DNA from: Coniochaeta sp. PMI_546
Lineage: Eukaryota > Ascomycota > Sordariomycetes > Coniochaetales > Coniochaetaceae
DNA: 64,000 nt
Assembly (NCBI GenBank): GCA_021432605.1
Contig: MU271146.1
Span: forward strand, 992,001 to 1,056,000
Reading direction: 5' to 3'
Each line of letters opens with the position of its first letter. Position 1 is the stretch's first letter. Made by a program: the position numbers and the translations under genes. The notes under the pieces were generated by a model, which was given only the letters and a program-made list of their open reading frames with translations, ran no database searches and was not told the DNA's origin. Positions 33,501-44,566 of this stretch are shown one piece after another.

Positions 33501-35137
33501 GATGACCACGCGTCGGTAACCTGGCCGATGACGAGAGGAAGCATGTTAAGGGGCATTCGCAAACCGTTGAAGAGGGCGAGAGAGGAGAAAACCGCTGCCG
33601 GAGAGAGGCTGTGGTGAGTGAGCGAGTATGTGATGAACGACAACATCGAGGCGAATATAGGTAACGACAAGCTGACCGCCATGATGCCATTTCGGATGGA
33701 CATGAGCACTTGAATGGCTCTGATTTCACGGGCGCGGAAGGCTTCGAGCCGCTCGACGAACGAGCTCTCCCAGCCAAAGAACTTGACGAAGCGGACCGAC
33801 GACAGAATCTCCTGCGTCAGACTGACCCTCTGATCTGTGATCTTGTTGATGGCCTTCCGTCGAATGAACAGGCTCTTGATAGCCTTGGTCAGCAGCGGCA
33901 TACCGACGATCAAGAGTGCAAAACCGGCGAGTGCGCTGTATGTCAAGTTGACGAGCAGCAAGACAAGGGTTATGAGGCAAGAGAGAGGAGCGGTCCAGAT
34001 GACGTGGAACAGCCCACAGGCTTGATCGACACGGTATGTATCGACACTCATCAAGTTGACAATCCTACCGTTGCCCCATCCAATTCCGTCACCAGTCAGT
34101 TGGCCAGTGCTAGGTGCAGGCGCCGGTCCACCAGCTCCTTTCTTCTTGCTTTTGTCCTTCATCGCTTCCTTCTGCGCGGCTCTTGCGGCGGGAGTATCCT
34201 CGAGCTCTGCGCCACCGGCCTTTGCACGGCCGGAGATTACCATGGATTTCTCGTAAATCAAGCTGATCAGAGAGGCTCTTGCCATACCACCGATCAACAT
34301 ACCGCGGTATATGAAATGATTGGTGCCCAAACTCTGGAGGACCTGCATAGCAGTGATGCCGATGACCAAGCCGATCCCCTTGCCGATGTGCGGAGGCGGG
34401 AGCCCCTGAGTCTGCGCAAGATAGGCGTCCGTGGCAAACTGGATCAGAAAGCGAAGCGTAAATGGCGATAGAACTTGCATGAGGGCTGAGCTGAGCTGGC
34501 ACATGCCACCGAGCCAGAACTCCTTGAAGAAGGTCTCATGCATGGCCCAGAGTAGGGGGTACTTGTCACCATTCTTGACTCGTCGCTTGAAGGATGCTTG
34601 CATTCTATCGGTCAGGGGCACTACACTGCGGTCAGGGTTCACGCTCCATATATCAGTGAATTCGAGAGTCCGCTTGTATCCCGTCTGTCTTTGGGTTAGC
34701 CCTGAGGTCATTGAGAATCAGCGCAGAGCTCTTACCGTCATCAAAGGCGCCATCCATTGGAAGAACAGCAGGCTGAAGAATCCAGCATTGTATTCCGGGC
34801 ACACCTTTCGCTCCTTGGGTATGGGCGGTATCTTTCCCCAGCGCAGGGGATTTGGCGTCTTGTACCATGGTTTGGAGTTTCTCTCTGGATGACGGCTAGT
34901 CGCCACGGTTGTTACACTGGCGTCTGTCACCGAGCTCTTCGTCCTGTCCAGTCGCGCCCTCTCCTCCTGTGCTTCTGGCACAGACTCGTGATCGCCGGCG
35001 GGATGTTCATGCCTGGAAATCTCCCCCACAACTTCCTTTTCGTCGCCGACGGGCTCGTCTGGAGTCTGCGGCCGGTCATATGTCTCGGCAACAGGATCAT
35101 TGGGACTGTTATCCTTCTCATGAGAGGAGCCAGCCAT
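30591..35137 (-). CDS. yor1: ABCC-family multidrug transporter, Yor1 type
   Basis: Three exons, 35137-34736, 34684-33003 and 32949-30591, with introns of 51 and 53 bases, give 1,480 residues, matching yeast Yor1 (about 1,477). The N-terminal motif NAGFFSLLFFQWMAPLMT is followed by two six-helix membrane domains and two nucleotide-binding domains. NBD1 has Walker A GSVGSGKSS near residue 635, signature ISGGQKQR near 720 and Walker B VLMDDPLSAVD. NBD2 has Walker A GRTGAGKSS near 1225, signature FSLGQRQ near 1350 and Walker B IIVCDEATSSVD. Aspartate replaces the catalytic glutamate in NBD1, the usual asymmetry of ABCC proteins. There is no extra N-terminal TMD0, so this is the short ABCC form. 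From family knowledge it exports organic anions and drugs at the plasma membrane. The native substrate is unknown. Confidence 0.93.
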
Positions 35138-36747
35138 GGTAGGGCAGGCGGCGTCTCACAGGAAGTAGTAAGAAGTCCCCGAGTTGCAAAGTTCAACCCA
35201 GTGACACTCTGTAAGGTGAAACGGTGAAAGAAGGTATAGCAACAAAAAAAGAAAGCTCGGCTAATAGAATGCGAAGCTTCGTCTAGACCAACACTATCCA
35301 GAAATAGTCATGCGCCGACTTCCGAGCTAGCAACCTGGGCGTCTGGTAGCAGCTCGGACACCAATTGTCGGTTCCGCTGCGAAGAGGGGCCAAGAAGAGC
35401 CAAGTCCGGGGAAGCAGAAGGCTAGGTCTTCGGGCTTGTCGATGACGATTATAGCAGACGGGATGACGGGATGGCGGGACGTATAAAACTACAGCAGTTC
35501 GCACCCTCCCAGAAGTCAAAAGCGAGAAGGAGGAAAACAGTCACAAGGTGTGAGTCAATCAAAGATGTCACTATTGTCATTCCTCTGAGGCTGCATGTCA
35601 TCCTGCCTCCAGGAAGGGGATTTTATTCCTGCTAGTCCCAAGGGCGACGGCAAATCCAAAAATGGCAGGTAGGGTCGGTGCCCGGTGCTCTTTCCTTCCG
35701 TCACCTTGAGTACAGGAGTTGCACGACTCCACCAACAATGCCTTACCTTGGTGTAAGTACCTTATAGCCCTATTTTTGTGGAGAAAGAAGTTTGGTGATG
35801 TTTTGCTGGTACCTAGTGTACACCTACTGCTGTACGTAACATGAGATCTGATTATAAATCTGCCAAGTTGCTTGGCCTAACTGAATCGCGGCATGGCAAA
35901 AAAACGCTTCAATTGGTACGAACGAGGGGCTCTATGAGAAGTTGTCTCGGTTGCTCAACCTTAGTGCGGTAGCCACCTTGCGCACCATTCCGTCGCAACA
36001 CGTAAAACGCCACTGTTAGGCTATCAGCAAGTTAGGTAACGAGCTCGCAAGGACGGCTAAAGCGGCACATAGTCCGCATATGCATGCCGAGCACCAAGGG
36101 AGCCTCTTGGGACTGCTTTTAGTGAGTACGACACCAGTATCTGGCGTGACACAACAGCAGAGATCAGGAAACCAGTCGGCAGAGTTGCTTTTTCTGTTGA
36201 TCTGGCGGTCAAGGCTCACTCTGTCTCCATCCATGCTGGCCCGTCTTTTTGGTTGCATATCTCAACGATAGCATTGGCCGAAAAGATCGGATACACTGGC
36301 CCATCGTCATGCTTCCGGCCCCCAAGGCCCCAACGGCGTTTCGGCAGTCTTGACACCGACAAGCTTAAAGTATAACTGGAAAGTACAGAATGAAAAGGCA
36401 GGTACCGACTTTCATCGCGACTCAATGCACCTAACTCCGAGTGGTAAGCTCTGTACGAGGTAACTTTAATGTGCTATATTACGTAGAACATATTTTATTA
36501 GGCACCTTGTGAGCACGTACACCACTGCTCGGTTCCTTATCGGCCCCGTTACCTTTTTTAACGAAACATATAGGCTGCCGACGTCGGTTCCGGAGTCAAC
36601 AACTACCCTAGTATGAATGGGATTTGAAGACAGAACGGTCGGCTATCCGCTTTGCTTGAATTGGCGATACACCCAATGTGTCTCCGCCTTTTGTTTGAAG
36701 ACCCCGTCCAACATGTTCTAGAGAAAGCCGCGGGAAAGTTTCAAAGT
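35138..36747. other. Intergenic region
   Basis: Upstream side of the transporter gene, with GTACCTAGTGTACACCTA-type motifs near 35810. No coding frame with recognisable features. Confidence 0.45.
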
Positions 36748-36865
36748 CTCCAAACCCGCGTGACTCCCGGAGGTCACCCACCCGAGTACTGGTCTGACTG
36801 TCATTGGGCTCATGAGTGGGAGAGCGAAGGGGGTCCCGAGGTTTCCAGGACCTGCGGCCGTACAC
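36748..36865 (-). rRNA. 5S rRNA-derived sequence, probably a pseudogene
   Basis: On the minus strand this stretch follows the 5S rRNA layout at about the right length (118 bases). It has TACGGCC near the 5' end, GGAAACCTCGGGA, then CGCTCTCCCA, and the internal promoter box AGTACTCGGGTGGGTGACC starting near position 76, where box C lies in eukaryotic 5S genes. The 3' end does not pair with the 5' end to make the terminal stem, and no T-run follows, so it is probably a decayed copy. Dispersed 5S genes and pseudogenes are normal in filamentous ascomycetes such as Neurospora. Confidence 0.7.
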
Positions 36866-37137
36866 GATAGGTGGTGGTGTTCTAGTTTTAGTGACAAATC
36901 AGTGTTCAGGAGGCACTTTGGTCAATGACACTATCAAGAATCGTGATCACGAAGAGACATTGCGCGTTCCTCGTGCCGATTGATTATGGTAATATACAAC
37001 AGCAAGGCAGTTAGCCGTATGCTCTGTGCCCGAGCAAACTGCCTTCTATAATCCGTCTAGTTGTAGAATACGCTGGCGCACTCTGTACACCATATGATAC
37101 ATGTAAGATATCCCCTCTCTCCCTGCTTCTCTCTGGC

Positions 37138-37651
37138 TTAAATAGTACCACTCAACCTCTTTCGTCCCTTGGCCTTCCTCCTTGCAAGCAGCTTCCGACC
37201 ATTCTTCGTCCTGATCCTGGACAAGAACCCGTGCCTCCGCTTCTGAATCAGCCGACTGGAGGGGTTCATCCTGTGAAACCGCGGTCCGCAGCGTATTTGT
37301 GTGCCCAGACCGGCCAGAGCTGGATGCGCCGAGATGGATGATCGCGGTATGATATCTACCGGTGATATTCCTTCTGCCGTGGTTGTGCTTGCGGGAACGA
37401 ATTTGGGAAGGATGCCATTCGGGGTGCGGAACACGCTAGGTGGCGAAGCCAGTGTTGGGCGGAGGGTAGGGAGGGAGGAAAAAGACCTGATATTGCGTTA
37501 GCTATGAACCTCTGACCGTGTGCTGAAGAGCAAGTGTTCACCTCATTGAAGCGCCGAGTCTCCCAGGAGCAGCGCATCTTGATGCACGGAGACAGGTCGT
37601 TGCCGAGCTTGTGGCTCCGAGGAATGAGGAGAGGAATTGCCGTTGAGCCAT
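37138..37651 (-). CDS. mrpl34: Mitochondrial large-subunit ribosomal protein bL34m
   Basis: Two exons, 37651-37542 and 37486-37138, with a 55-base intron (GTGAAC...ATCAG, branch-like GCTAAC), give 152 residues. Splicing yields [19 protein letters not shown] and then [19 protein letters not shown] across the junction, a plausible mitochondrial targeting sequence rich in Arg and Ser and free of acids. The C-terminus is the bL34 signature: [20 protein letters not shown] followed by [20 protein letters not shown]. bL34 is a small basic protein of the large ribosomal subunit, here in the mitochondrion. The frame that holds the bL34 domain has no ATG of its own upstream, which is why the first exon is needed. 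Divergent from the gene at 37989. Confidence 0.9.
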
Positions 37652-37988
37652 ATTACGAACGTATAAGCGGTCAAGTTGGAGAATCGAACGTAGCAGACCC
37701 AGCCTCCGGTGGTAGATAGCAGCTGCTACTGTAGTAGATCGAGTATCCGGCCTCTGGTCAATTATTTAGTCGCCAACCATCGGGAGATCAGAGTTGGATC
37801 CGTGGAGCTCAAATTTCGCGATTCGCATAGCCTTTGCCAGCTGTCTGGTACCCTTGACAGCTGTGAAACCTTGCTCTGATCACTTTCAAAGCTTGAAAGT
37901 CAAGTCAACCTCTCAAGGTGCTCGTAGCGCATTTAGATTCAAGGCGCAACTGATACTGCAACTGTCTGAAGAACCCAATTTATTCACG
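37652..37988. promoter_or_regulatory. Divergent intergenic promoter region
   Basis: The 337 bases between the start codons of mrpl34 (minus) and the membrane protein gene (plus) must hold both promoters. No defined transcription-factor site is claimed. Confidence 0.6.
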
Positions 37989-38693
37989 ATGGTCGATCCT
38001 CAGTCCCCAATAGCGCCCAGCGCCCAATCTCCATCCTCTATTCCACCACCACCTCAACCACCATCTTCTGCCGCCGAGGAGCTTCAGTTCTACGGCACAC
38101 CTCCAGTTCTTCACTACGGCGCCATCGGCGCCTCCATCCTTGGTCCCATAGCATTTCTTCTCCCAAGCGGCCGGAAGAACCTCGCTTCACAACTGCAAAA
38201 CATGCTCCTCGCCACCGGCTCCTTCTGGGGCTTCAACCAGCTCGCCTACGACTACAGCGGCAAGTCCATCGTGCAGCGGTCCAACGAGCGCTGGGGCAAG
38301 ATCTTTAGCTCATTTGACGAGGGTCTGCCGACCGAGAAAGCACGACTGGTCAAGGCTCAGCTGGAAGCGCAAAGGGCGGAGAGGAAACAGGACGAGGCTG
38401 CTAGGCAGGAGGCAGAAAGATTGAGGCAAGAGGACGAGGAGAGGCGGAAGCGCGGATTACTGACCAGAGTCTGGATGGGCGATGAGAGTGACGACTGGAA
38501 GCAGAGGAGGATAGAGGAGGACAAGAAGGCGCTGGAAAGCGGGAAAGGCTATGCCGACATAATCATGGATCAGATATGGGAGGTGTGGAATCAGGGTACA
38601 GGCAAGGGGAAGAAAGATGACCAGGTGGAAGATGCGGCAAGACAAAACTCGAACAAGGAAGGGAATCATGGAACAGACGAAAAGAGCTCCTAG
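37989..38693 (+). CDS. Conserved fungal membrane-associated protein (family often labelled rhomboid-like)
   Basis: One exon of 234 residues from ATG 37989. A Pro/Ser-rich N-terminus leads into YGAIGASILGPIAFLLPSGR and LQNMLLATGSFWGFNQLAYD, one or two weak hydrophobic segments near residues 38-80. From residue 115 a strongly charged coiled-coil region follows (QLEAQRAERKQDEAARQEAE). It then has GLLTRVWMGDESDDWKQRR and GYADIIMDQIWEVWN. This architecture is shared with small Sordariomycete proteins that databases often call rhomboid family membrane proteins. There is no visible GxSG or His dyad, so protease activity should not be assumed. Confidence 0.7.
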   Translation: MVDPQSPIAPSAQSPSSIPPPPQPPSSAAEELQFYGTPPVLHYGAIGASILGPIAFLLPSGRKNLASQLQNMLLATGSFWGFNQLAYDYSGKSIVQRSNERWGKIFSSFDEGLPTEKARLVKAQLEAQRAERKQDEAARQEAERLRQEDEERRKRGLLTRVWMGDESDDWKQRRIEEDKKALESGKGYADIIMDQIWEVWNQGTGKGKKDDQVEDAARQNSNKEGNHGTDEKSS

Positions 38694-40560
38694 GCTCTTC
38701 CTGTACTATATTGTATTTATTGTACACTATTGTGACATAGGCGAACAATGGCCACTCGATATCATGCTGTACTGCAGAGTCCAAGTCTAATACAGCGCAT
38801 TACTTAGCCTGGATGTTCGCGGGCCTCAGTGACTCTATATGGCTGAGACCACCACCGATTCCGGGTATGACATGTTTTCGCAGCCTACCAAGTATCTTCA
38901 GCCTTGCCGTTGAACACTTCCCAGTGACTTGACGGTTTGTTTATTTTGGTTATATTGTATCAAGGGCTCCTAGTCAGGAACAGCGTGCACCTTCTCGAGC
39001 ATTTCCCCGGCGTCATTTTCCTCTAGTTGCGTCAGCTGCATGCTTTCCACGGCCTCCTCCCTCTTTTGCCCGCCCGCCCGCTCTAACTTCGCCCTCAGCA
39101 CCCCTCCTCAGGTCACATTTCATGGTAGGGAATCCACCCTGGAGGCCGTAAACGTCGCGGTCCCATAAATTCATAGAAGGTAGAGGAGCAATTCCGACCG
39201 CAGAACGCCGCGAAAGTCTGGTCCTGACCAGTCTGGGCGTACTGTCGAAGGCCTTCAAGGGCCGGAAGAGTTTTCGGGGATAGTTGTTCTTCCCGAACCT
39301 GAGACGGTGTGATATGAAGGCTTCATGAACTAGTTCGCCGATGTCACGGGCTGTACCGTACTGAGATATTCCAAGTAGAACCCTGCAGGCGTGAAGGGTG
39401 GCTGTCTGGTTTGTGCTGCTTCGTCTGGTAGACGGGCGACGCAATGATGGATAAGAGGTACAGTGTCGAGGACGGCTTGTCGAACTCTAGTTGGCAGGCC
39501 AAGCTGTCCAAGTACCGGAACCTGATATGACCGACGGTGCTCAGCAGGTGGGCATTGAGGGAGCCATTTACCACGATAGGGTATCGAGACGTTTCGCAAA
39601 TTCGATAACATCAAGAGACGAGCAGAGCAGAGTTATATCGAAGCTATCAGACCCTCATTTTGGAGCTGCTGGGTGCGGATATCGGGGAACCTTTCGTAGT
39701 AGTGGTATCGCGACCTGCCTACATGACTCTTGACTGTTGAAACACATTGGTCAAACGGTCTTTGGGTGCGTGAAGGTGAGCACAAGCCATTCCAGTCATC
39801 TGGCGACATTCTATGCCTTGCTGCGACATGCCAGGAGCCCTGGAGTCTTGTTGACGGCCAGATGGCATTCAAAGCTACTGATCTCAACAGCCGTCATCAT
39901 TGCATTGTCGCGAAACAAGGTCCTGAGATATGATCTATCGATGAACAGGGGAAGCTTAGTCAACGCTCCTGAACGGTTTGTTTAGAAGCGATGAGTTCAA
40001 GCTTCTATCTTAGACGGCCATGGTCATGGTAACCGCTTTGATTCCCCAGAGAGCTTTTGCAGTGAAGACCTGAGACTCGATCACGATGGTAGATGATCTG
40101 GAGGCGTAGGACATTGAAAAGGATTCGTGCTGTCCAAAGGTATCATCACAATGTGATGACTGTACAATGAGCAACCCCTGCCCGCCTACCAACTAGCGCC
40201 ATTCTGGTCTGCCTGGGAGCGGAGATCCCGCTTGCGCTAGCGGGAAGCGGACCCACTGACGCATGTTTGCGTCGAGGGGTCGTTTTCTAGAACTTTTTCT
40301 TCTCATTGCAATCATTACAAACCTCCGACAGCTCCGAACACTTGTAACTCAACTCTCTCGACTGTGACATATACCGATTTGCGCAACGTCCCATGAACTC
40401 AACGCGACGATAGTCTCACTTGTAATAACAAGCATTCTTCTTACTGTGGCGTACTTGAAGCAATTGGCGATTGAAGGAGAATAGGCGCACCATCATTACC
40501 CAGACCCTTCCCCCTTCCCACGCGTCGATTACAACCGCAGCCCTCCCATACACATACACA
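38694..40560. other. Intergenic region, no supported gene
   Basis: About 1.9 kb. Minus-strand frames near 39013-39614 are the longest but carry no family motif, change frame without good splice signals, and are not believed. The last 250 bases are the probable promoter of the pga2-like gene. Confidence 0.45.
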
Positions 40561-41025
40561 ATGGACTCCCTCCGCGACCTCATAACCATAGCGGGCGACC
40601 GCATTGCCACCAACGTCAAATCCGGCTTCACCAGCATGACGCCCGAGAAATGGATCCGCTTAATCATCGTCGCGGGCGCATATGCTCTACTCAGACCCTA
40701 CATCATCAAGCTCGGCGCCAAGCAGCAAATGAAAGCCCTAGAGCGCGAAGGGGCCGAAGAAGCGGCTGAGGCAGCGGCGATCTCGCCCAATCAGCTTCGC
40801 GGCCAGATCGATATACCGGAGGATAGTGATGATGAGGATGTGCTGCCTGGAGGGGAGAAGAAGGAGACCGTCGCGGCTGTTACGGCAACGGAGTGGGGCA
40901 AGAAGGCGAGGCGGAGGCAGAGGGACGTCATCAAGAAGTTGCTTGATGCTGAGGAGGAGAGGTTGAGACAGGAGCATGAGGACGAGGAGGATAAGGACAT
41001 TGAGGAGTTTTTGGTCAAGGAGTGA
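40561..41025 (+). CDS. pga2: Pga2-like ER protein-trafficking factor
   Basis: One exon of 154 residues. A single hydrophobic segment near residues 30-49 (WIRLIIVAGAYALLRPYII) is preceded by SGFTSMTPEKWIR and followed by a charged cytosolic region ending in an acidic Glu/Asp-rich coiled-coil tail. This matches the Pga2 family layout. In yeast, Pga2 is an essential ER and nuclear-envelope membrane protein needed for processing of Gas1 and alkaline phosphatase. The basic WGKKARRRQRDVIKKLLDAE block near residue 117 is also typical. The start is the first in-frame ATG after CACACACAATG-like context. Confidence 0.85.
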   Translation: MDSLRDLITIAGDRIATNVKSGFTSMTPEKWIRLIIVAGAYALLRPYIIKLGAKQQMKALEREGAEEAAEAAAISPNQLRGQIDIPEDSDDEDVLPGGEKKETVAAVTATEWGKKARRRQRDVIKKLLDAEEERLRQEHEDEEDKDIEEFLVKE

Positions 41026-44000
41026 AGGGAAAGTGGCACTTGTTGGCCAACCTTGACTGCTCGAGTTCGGGGTGGGTTGCTCAATCGCGCTCGATCAGCT
41101 TGTACTACAGTACCTACATTGTCGGCGGTTGCCGTGTACACTTACTCCTTTGCTCGGAGTTGGGATACACCGTCCGGACCTCGTGCGAGTGACCATTAGC
41201 TTCGCTCCGGATGCTTGCTTGTGTCTAAGAGACCGCAGGTCGCGCCGCGGCCGAGAGAGGGACATGTATCTCGCCGGAGATGGATCGCATGCGCAATGTT
41301 TATGGGACGAAGGCAGTCCAAGCCGCACATAATATGATACCTGAAGGACTGAACATATCCACGTCCACGACGCCAATCTACCAGCGGCGTGCTTACAAAG
41401 CATTGTGAAGGCTTCATGATGAAACAGTGCAAGGCTGGAGAAAAAGGCATAAGCTCTACCTTAGACTCACTTTGCCAAGATGCGCAGTCAGGCTCCCAGG
41501 GTGTGACGCATCTGGTATCACTCCTTTGATACTGGAGCTATCACCGTCACTGACATGTGACGAGGCTTGCGCAGGCTCAGACTCGGATGAATAGGCCATC
41601 TTCGCGCAGCTAGGTCTGTGAATGGCCTGGTGGAACGGTATATCGGACGGCAGGCTGTGCTCTCTATTCATGAGCCAGAATAACAACTTTGGCATGGCTT
41701 TCCACATCAAGTAGATACAGACCTGGTGACAAGGACTGCACTGTCCATATCCGCCAAGCCTATCGAGCTTGGTTTTAGCGGTTTGCTAGTCTCCACAGAG
41801 TGGCACGGATTGTCTGCCGGGCATGGAAGGTACTCATCGCAAGGGAGGTTGTACGATGACGACGACATATGTCTGACTGTGATGAATCTCTTTCGTCCAG
41901 AGGTTGTATGCAAGCGGTGATCGCACATGTCTGCTTGGTAGGCTGCTCGCAGGTACAGGTGAGAACAGCACTTTGCCGTTATTCAACAAGAGCCAGGCAG
42001 TCTCGGTGAGTCGGCGACATGGTGGTGACTATGCGCTTCGATGTGTGTCACGACATCTGGGGTGCGTAATAGGCCCCTGACTCATTCGTCTGTAATAACA
42101 TACCGCCGCATACACGTGGTCGAGCACGTAGGTATTGTGAACACGAGTACATGATGACCTGTTCGGTGCGTAACCTCAACGCACGGAAGTCCATGGGTAT
42201 TGGGGGCTGTCTTGCGCTTCTTGATCTTTCGGACAGTCCACGACCGTACTCCTTGAGACATCTACGGACTTTGCAGAACTGTATTATTGCAATTTCATGT
42301 TACCACGTTATAGGGTGCAGGTGTACGGCATGTTCATTGACATCTGAGCATGGAAATGTATCCGAATGATGTTTCTTCGAATTATCTGGAATGGCCAGCC
42401 ACAGCAACAAAGCTCTGCGGCTGCCCGGCGCTTGTGTGCGACATTTGGACACCCTTCCCGGAACACAAGAGAGTGATCCTAAAGTACATCGAGCAGGGAG
42501 TTTTCTTGCTTGGTCAGCTACTGCCATAGTAGATCAGTATGCAGTGGTGGGTGGGACGGTCAAGATAAGGAGGGTTCGACATCATGGAACTGGAAGCAGC
42601 CTTCTCTGAAACGAGGCCGTAATGAAGGCCAACGTTCGAGGCAGCGCAAGCCGACAAGAATTGACTCGCGCGCTTGTCAATGTCGACTCAGGATTGTGTC
42701 ATCCTCTGTCAATCCAATAGTTCAAGTTTGAAGTTGTATTACCCATCAAATAGTACATCTTCGCCGGGAAGCACATTGTCCCTGGAAGTTGTACTGTGAG
42801 GATGGAATGGAGTTCTCTGGTGGCAAAGCGGCCTTGGGTTGAGGGGACAGGAGCTGGGTGTATCTCTTGTCTTGCGCTGATCCACCTATAACACCGCACA
42901 TACGCTGCTGATGTCCTCTCGAGAACGTGCGAATCTCTTGACCTTATGGCTTGGCCGTAAGGAAGTCAGGATATCACCTACCTCTAAGGATAATATCAAC
43001 GCCAGCGAGAGTAAACGGATTAGCTTCGGGCACCAACTTCAATGTGGGCAGGGTAGCGAAAAAGTGCGAGGCATAGATATGTTCGTGAGTAAGGATAGGA
43101 TGAGGCTTGAAATGCAGACGGAATGAATGTCCTGTATCACAGCAACGGTCACTACCCGTCCGAAACCTTCATGCAGCGGTAACTGGCTGGCGCCTTAGAG
43201 AAGACATACACAAAGAGAGGAATGATGGGTGCCCGACATCGATGTGGTCAATCCTGTGTCATAGGAAGGCCACGTCTCAAGGCGCGCAACCTTGTTCGTC
43301 CGCCATCAAGAAGTGGGAAGAACATGAGACTGCAATCCCTGTCAGCTTGACGCCCTGCTTCAGTGTGAGTTTGCCAGAGACCTGCTATTATCAGGCAGAT
43401 TCGACGGCACAATCCCCAACCCGAAGGCGTGCAGGGAAAGATAGAGTTCGCAGCGGGAAGGATGCGGTGGCGCCGTCAGGTCCTAACCACTTGTCAACCG
43501 ATGCCTTCGAGAACGCTATGCGGGTTCTTTGGAAGATGGGAGGCATCCTTCACCTCGACATGCTTGCGCCTCTCCACTAACATGAATATGGCCAAGGGTG
43601 CTTCTGTACTAGCCCAAGTATTTGCCGCAGGCTGCAACCACCCCATCAAACCCCCAAAGCAGTGGATGGTATCACCGTCGTCCAGAATGGTTTGGCGTTT
43701 TGACAATGGTGAAAGGCTGCCTCAGGCCTCAGCACTATGAGAGCCATGGCCATATTGCCTTCCACTATGATGACACACAGCATGCTTGAATCCTCATTTT
43801 GGCCTTGGAGCTCCATTGACAAGATTGTGACCTATAACAACAAGTCTGAAGCTTTTGTTGTTGTCGGTCTGACAATATTTGGACCGCGGTCTTTATAATA
43901 TCATTGTTTCAGGGCGCAAGCTGCTTATGTTGCTAGTATGGTAAATCAAGAAACCTGAAACCTCGCGGCTCTATCGCCGTCTGCGATAAGCCGGTAAGGC

Positions 44001-44566
44001 TGAACGAAGTGATGATTCACTTGGCGTGTGAGTGAAGCGATGGTTCAGTGTGCCCAGCTGAAGGAATGTCGCGACAAGGCTGCCAAGGGCTTATCTGCAA
44101 CCTTTGGACCATATAGGCCACTTCAACAGTAGGGCCGCTGCGTCACCGAGCACCCCACCTCTGAACCCATCCCCCCCGGTTAGAATGGTTGGTTGTCGGG
44201 TGATCCCTGCCGGCATGAGAAGCAGCTGGACTGATTTCAATGCTGACGCTTGTTTCCCCTCCCTGAGTGGGATCCCTAGACAATTTCTTCGGATTCTTTC
44301 AAGTAAAACAACAATCAACCGTGTATACGATTAAAACCTCCAAACCTCAAACTCATCAGTATTCATCAGTAACCAAAGTGTGAAAAGCCTGGACGCAGTC
44401 GTGGCACCCCCCACCAGGCCCCCCTCTACCGCCGGCTATTACCGCGTAGAACAGCGGGTTGTCGCTAGCTCCCGTCTCGCGTGTGCCTATTCACGGAACC
44501 ATGTCCTAAGACATCACAAAACAAAGTGAAAGCAGTGTGCGGCGGCATAGAAAAGGCAAAATAGAA
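41026..44566. other. Long region without a convincing gene
   Basis: About 3.5 kb of GC-normal, apparently unique DNA with no frame longer than about 160 codons on either strand, no clear exon chain and no RNA gene that I can identify. Most frames are short and low in protein-like features. It could be a decayed gene, a noncoding RNA locus or a long promoter. The last 100 bases run into the leader of the next gene. Confidence 0.4.

Noticed and set aside
33710-34471. Long plus-strand frame of 253 codons
   Set aside because: Lies antisense within exon 2 of the Yor1-type transporter, whose motifs and splice sites are secure. No family features of its own.
37660-37700. Possible tRNA B-box on the minus strand (GTTCGATTC)
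   Set aside because: No matching A-box or cloverleaf arms at the right spacing.
39013-39614. Minus-strand frames between the membrane protein and pga2 genes
   Set aside because: No recognisable domain, no consistent splice chain, and frequent frame changes. Kept as intergenic.
43107-43740. Overlapping frames of 70-157 codons on both strands near 43.1-43.7 kb
   Set aside because: The longest does not begin with ATG and none shows family features or good splice partners.
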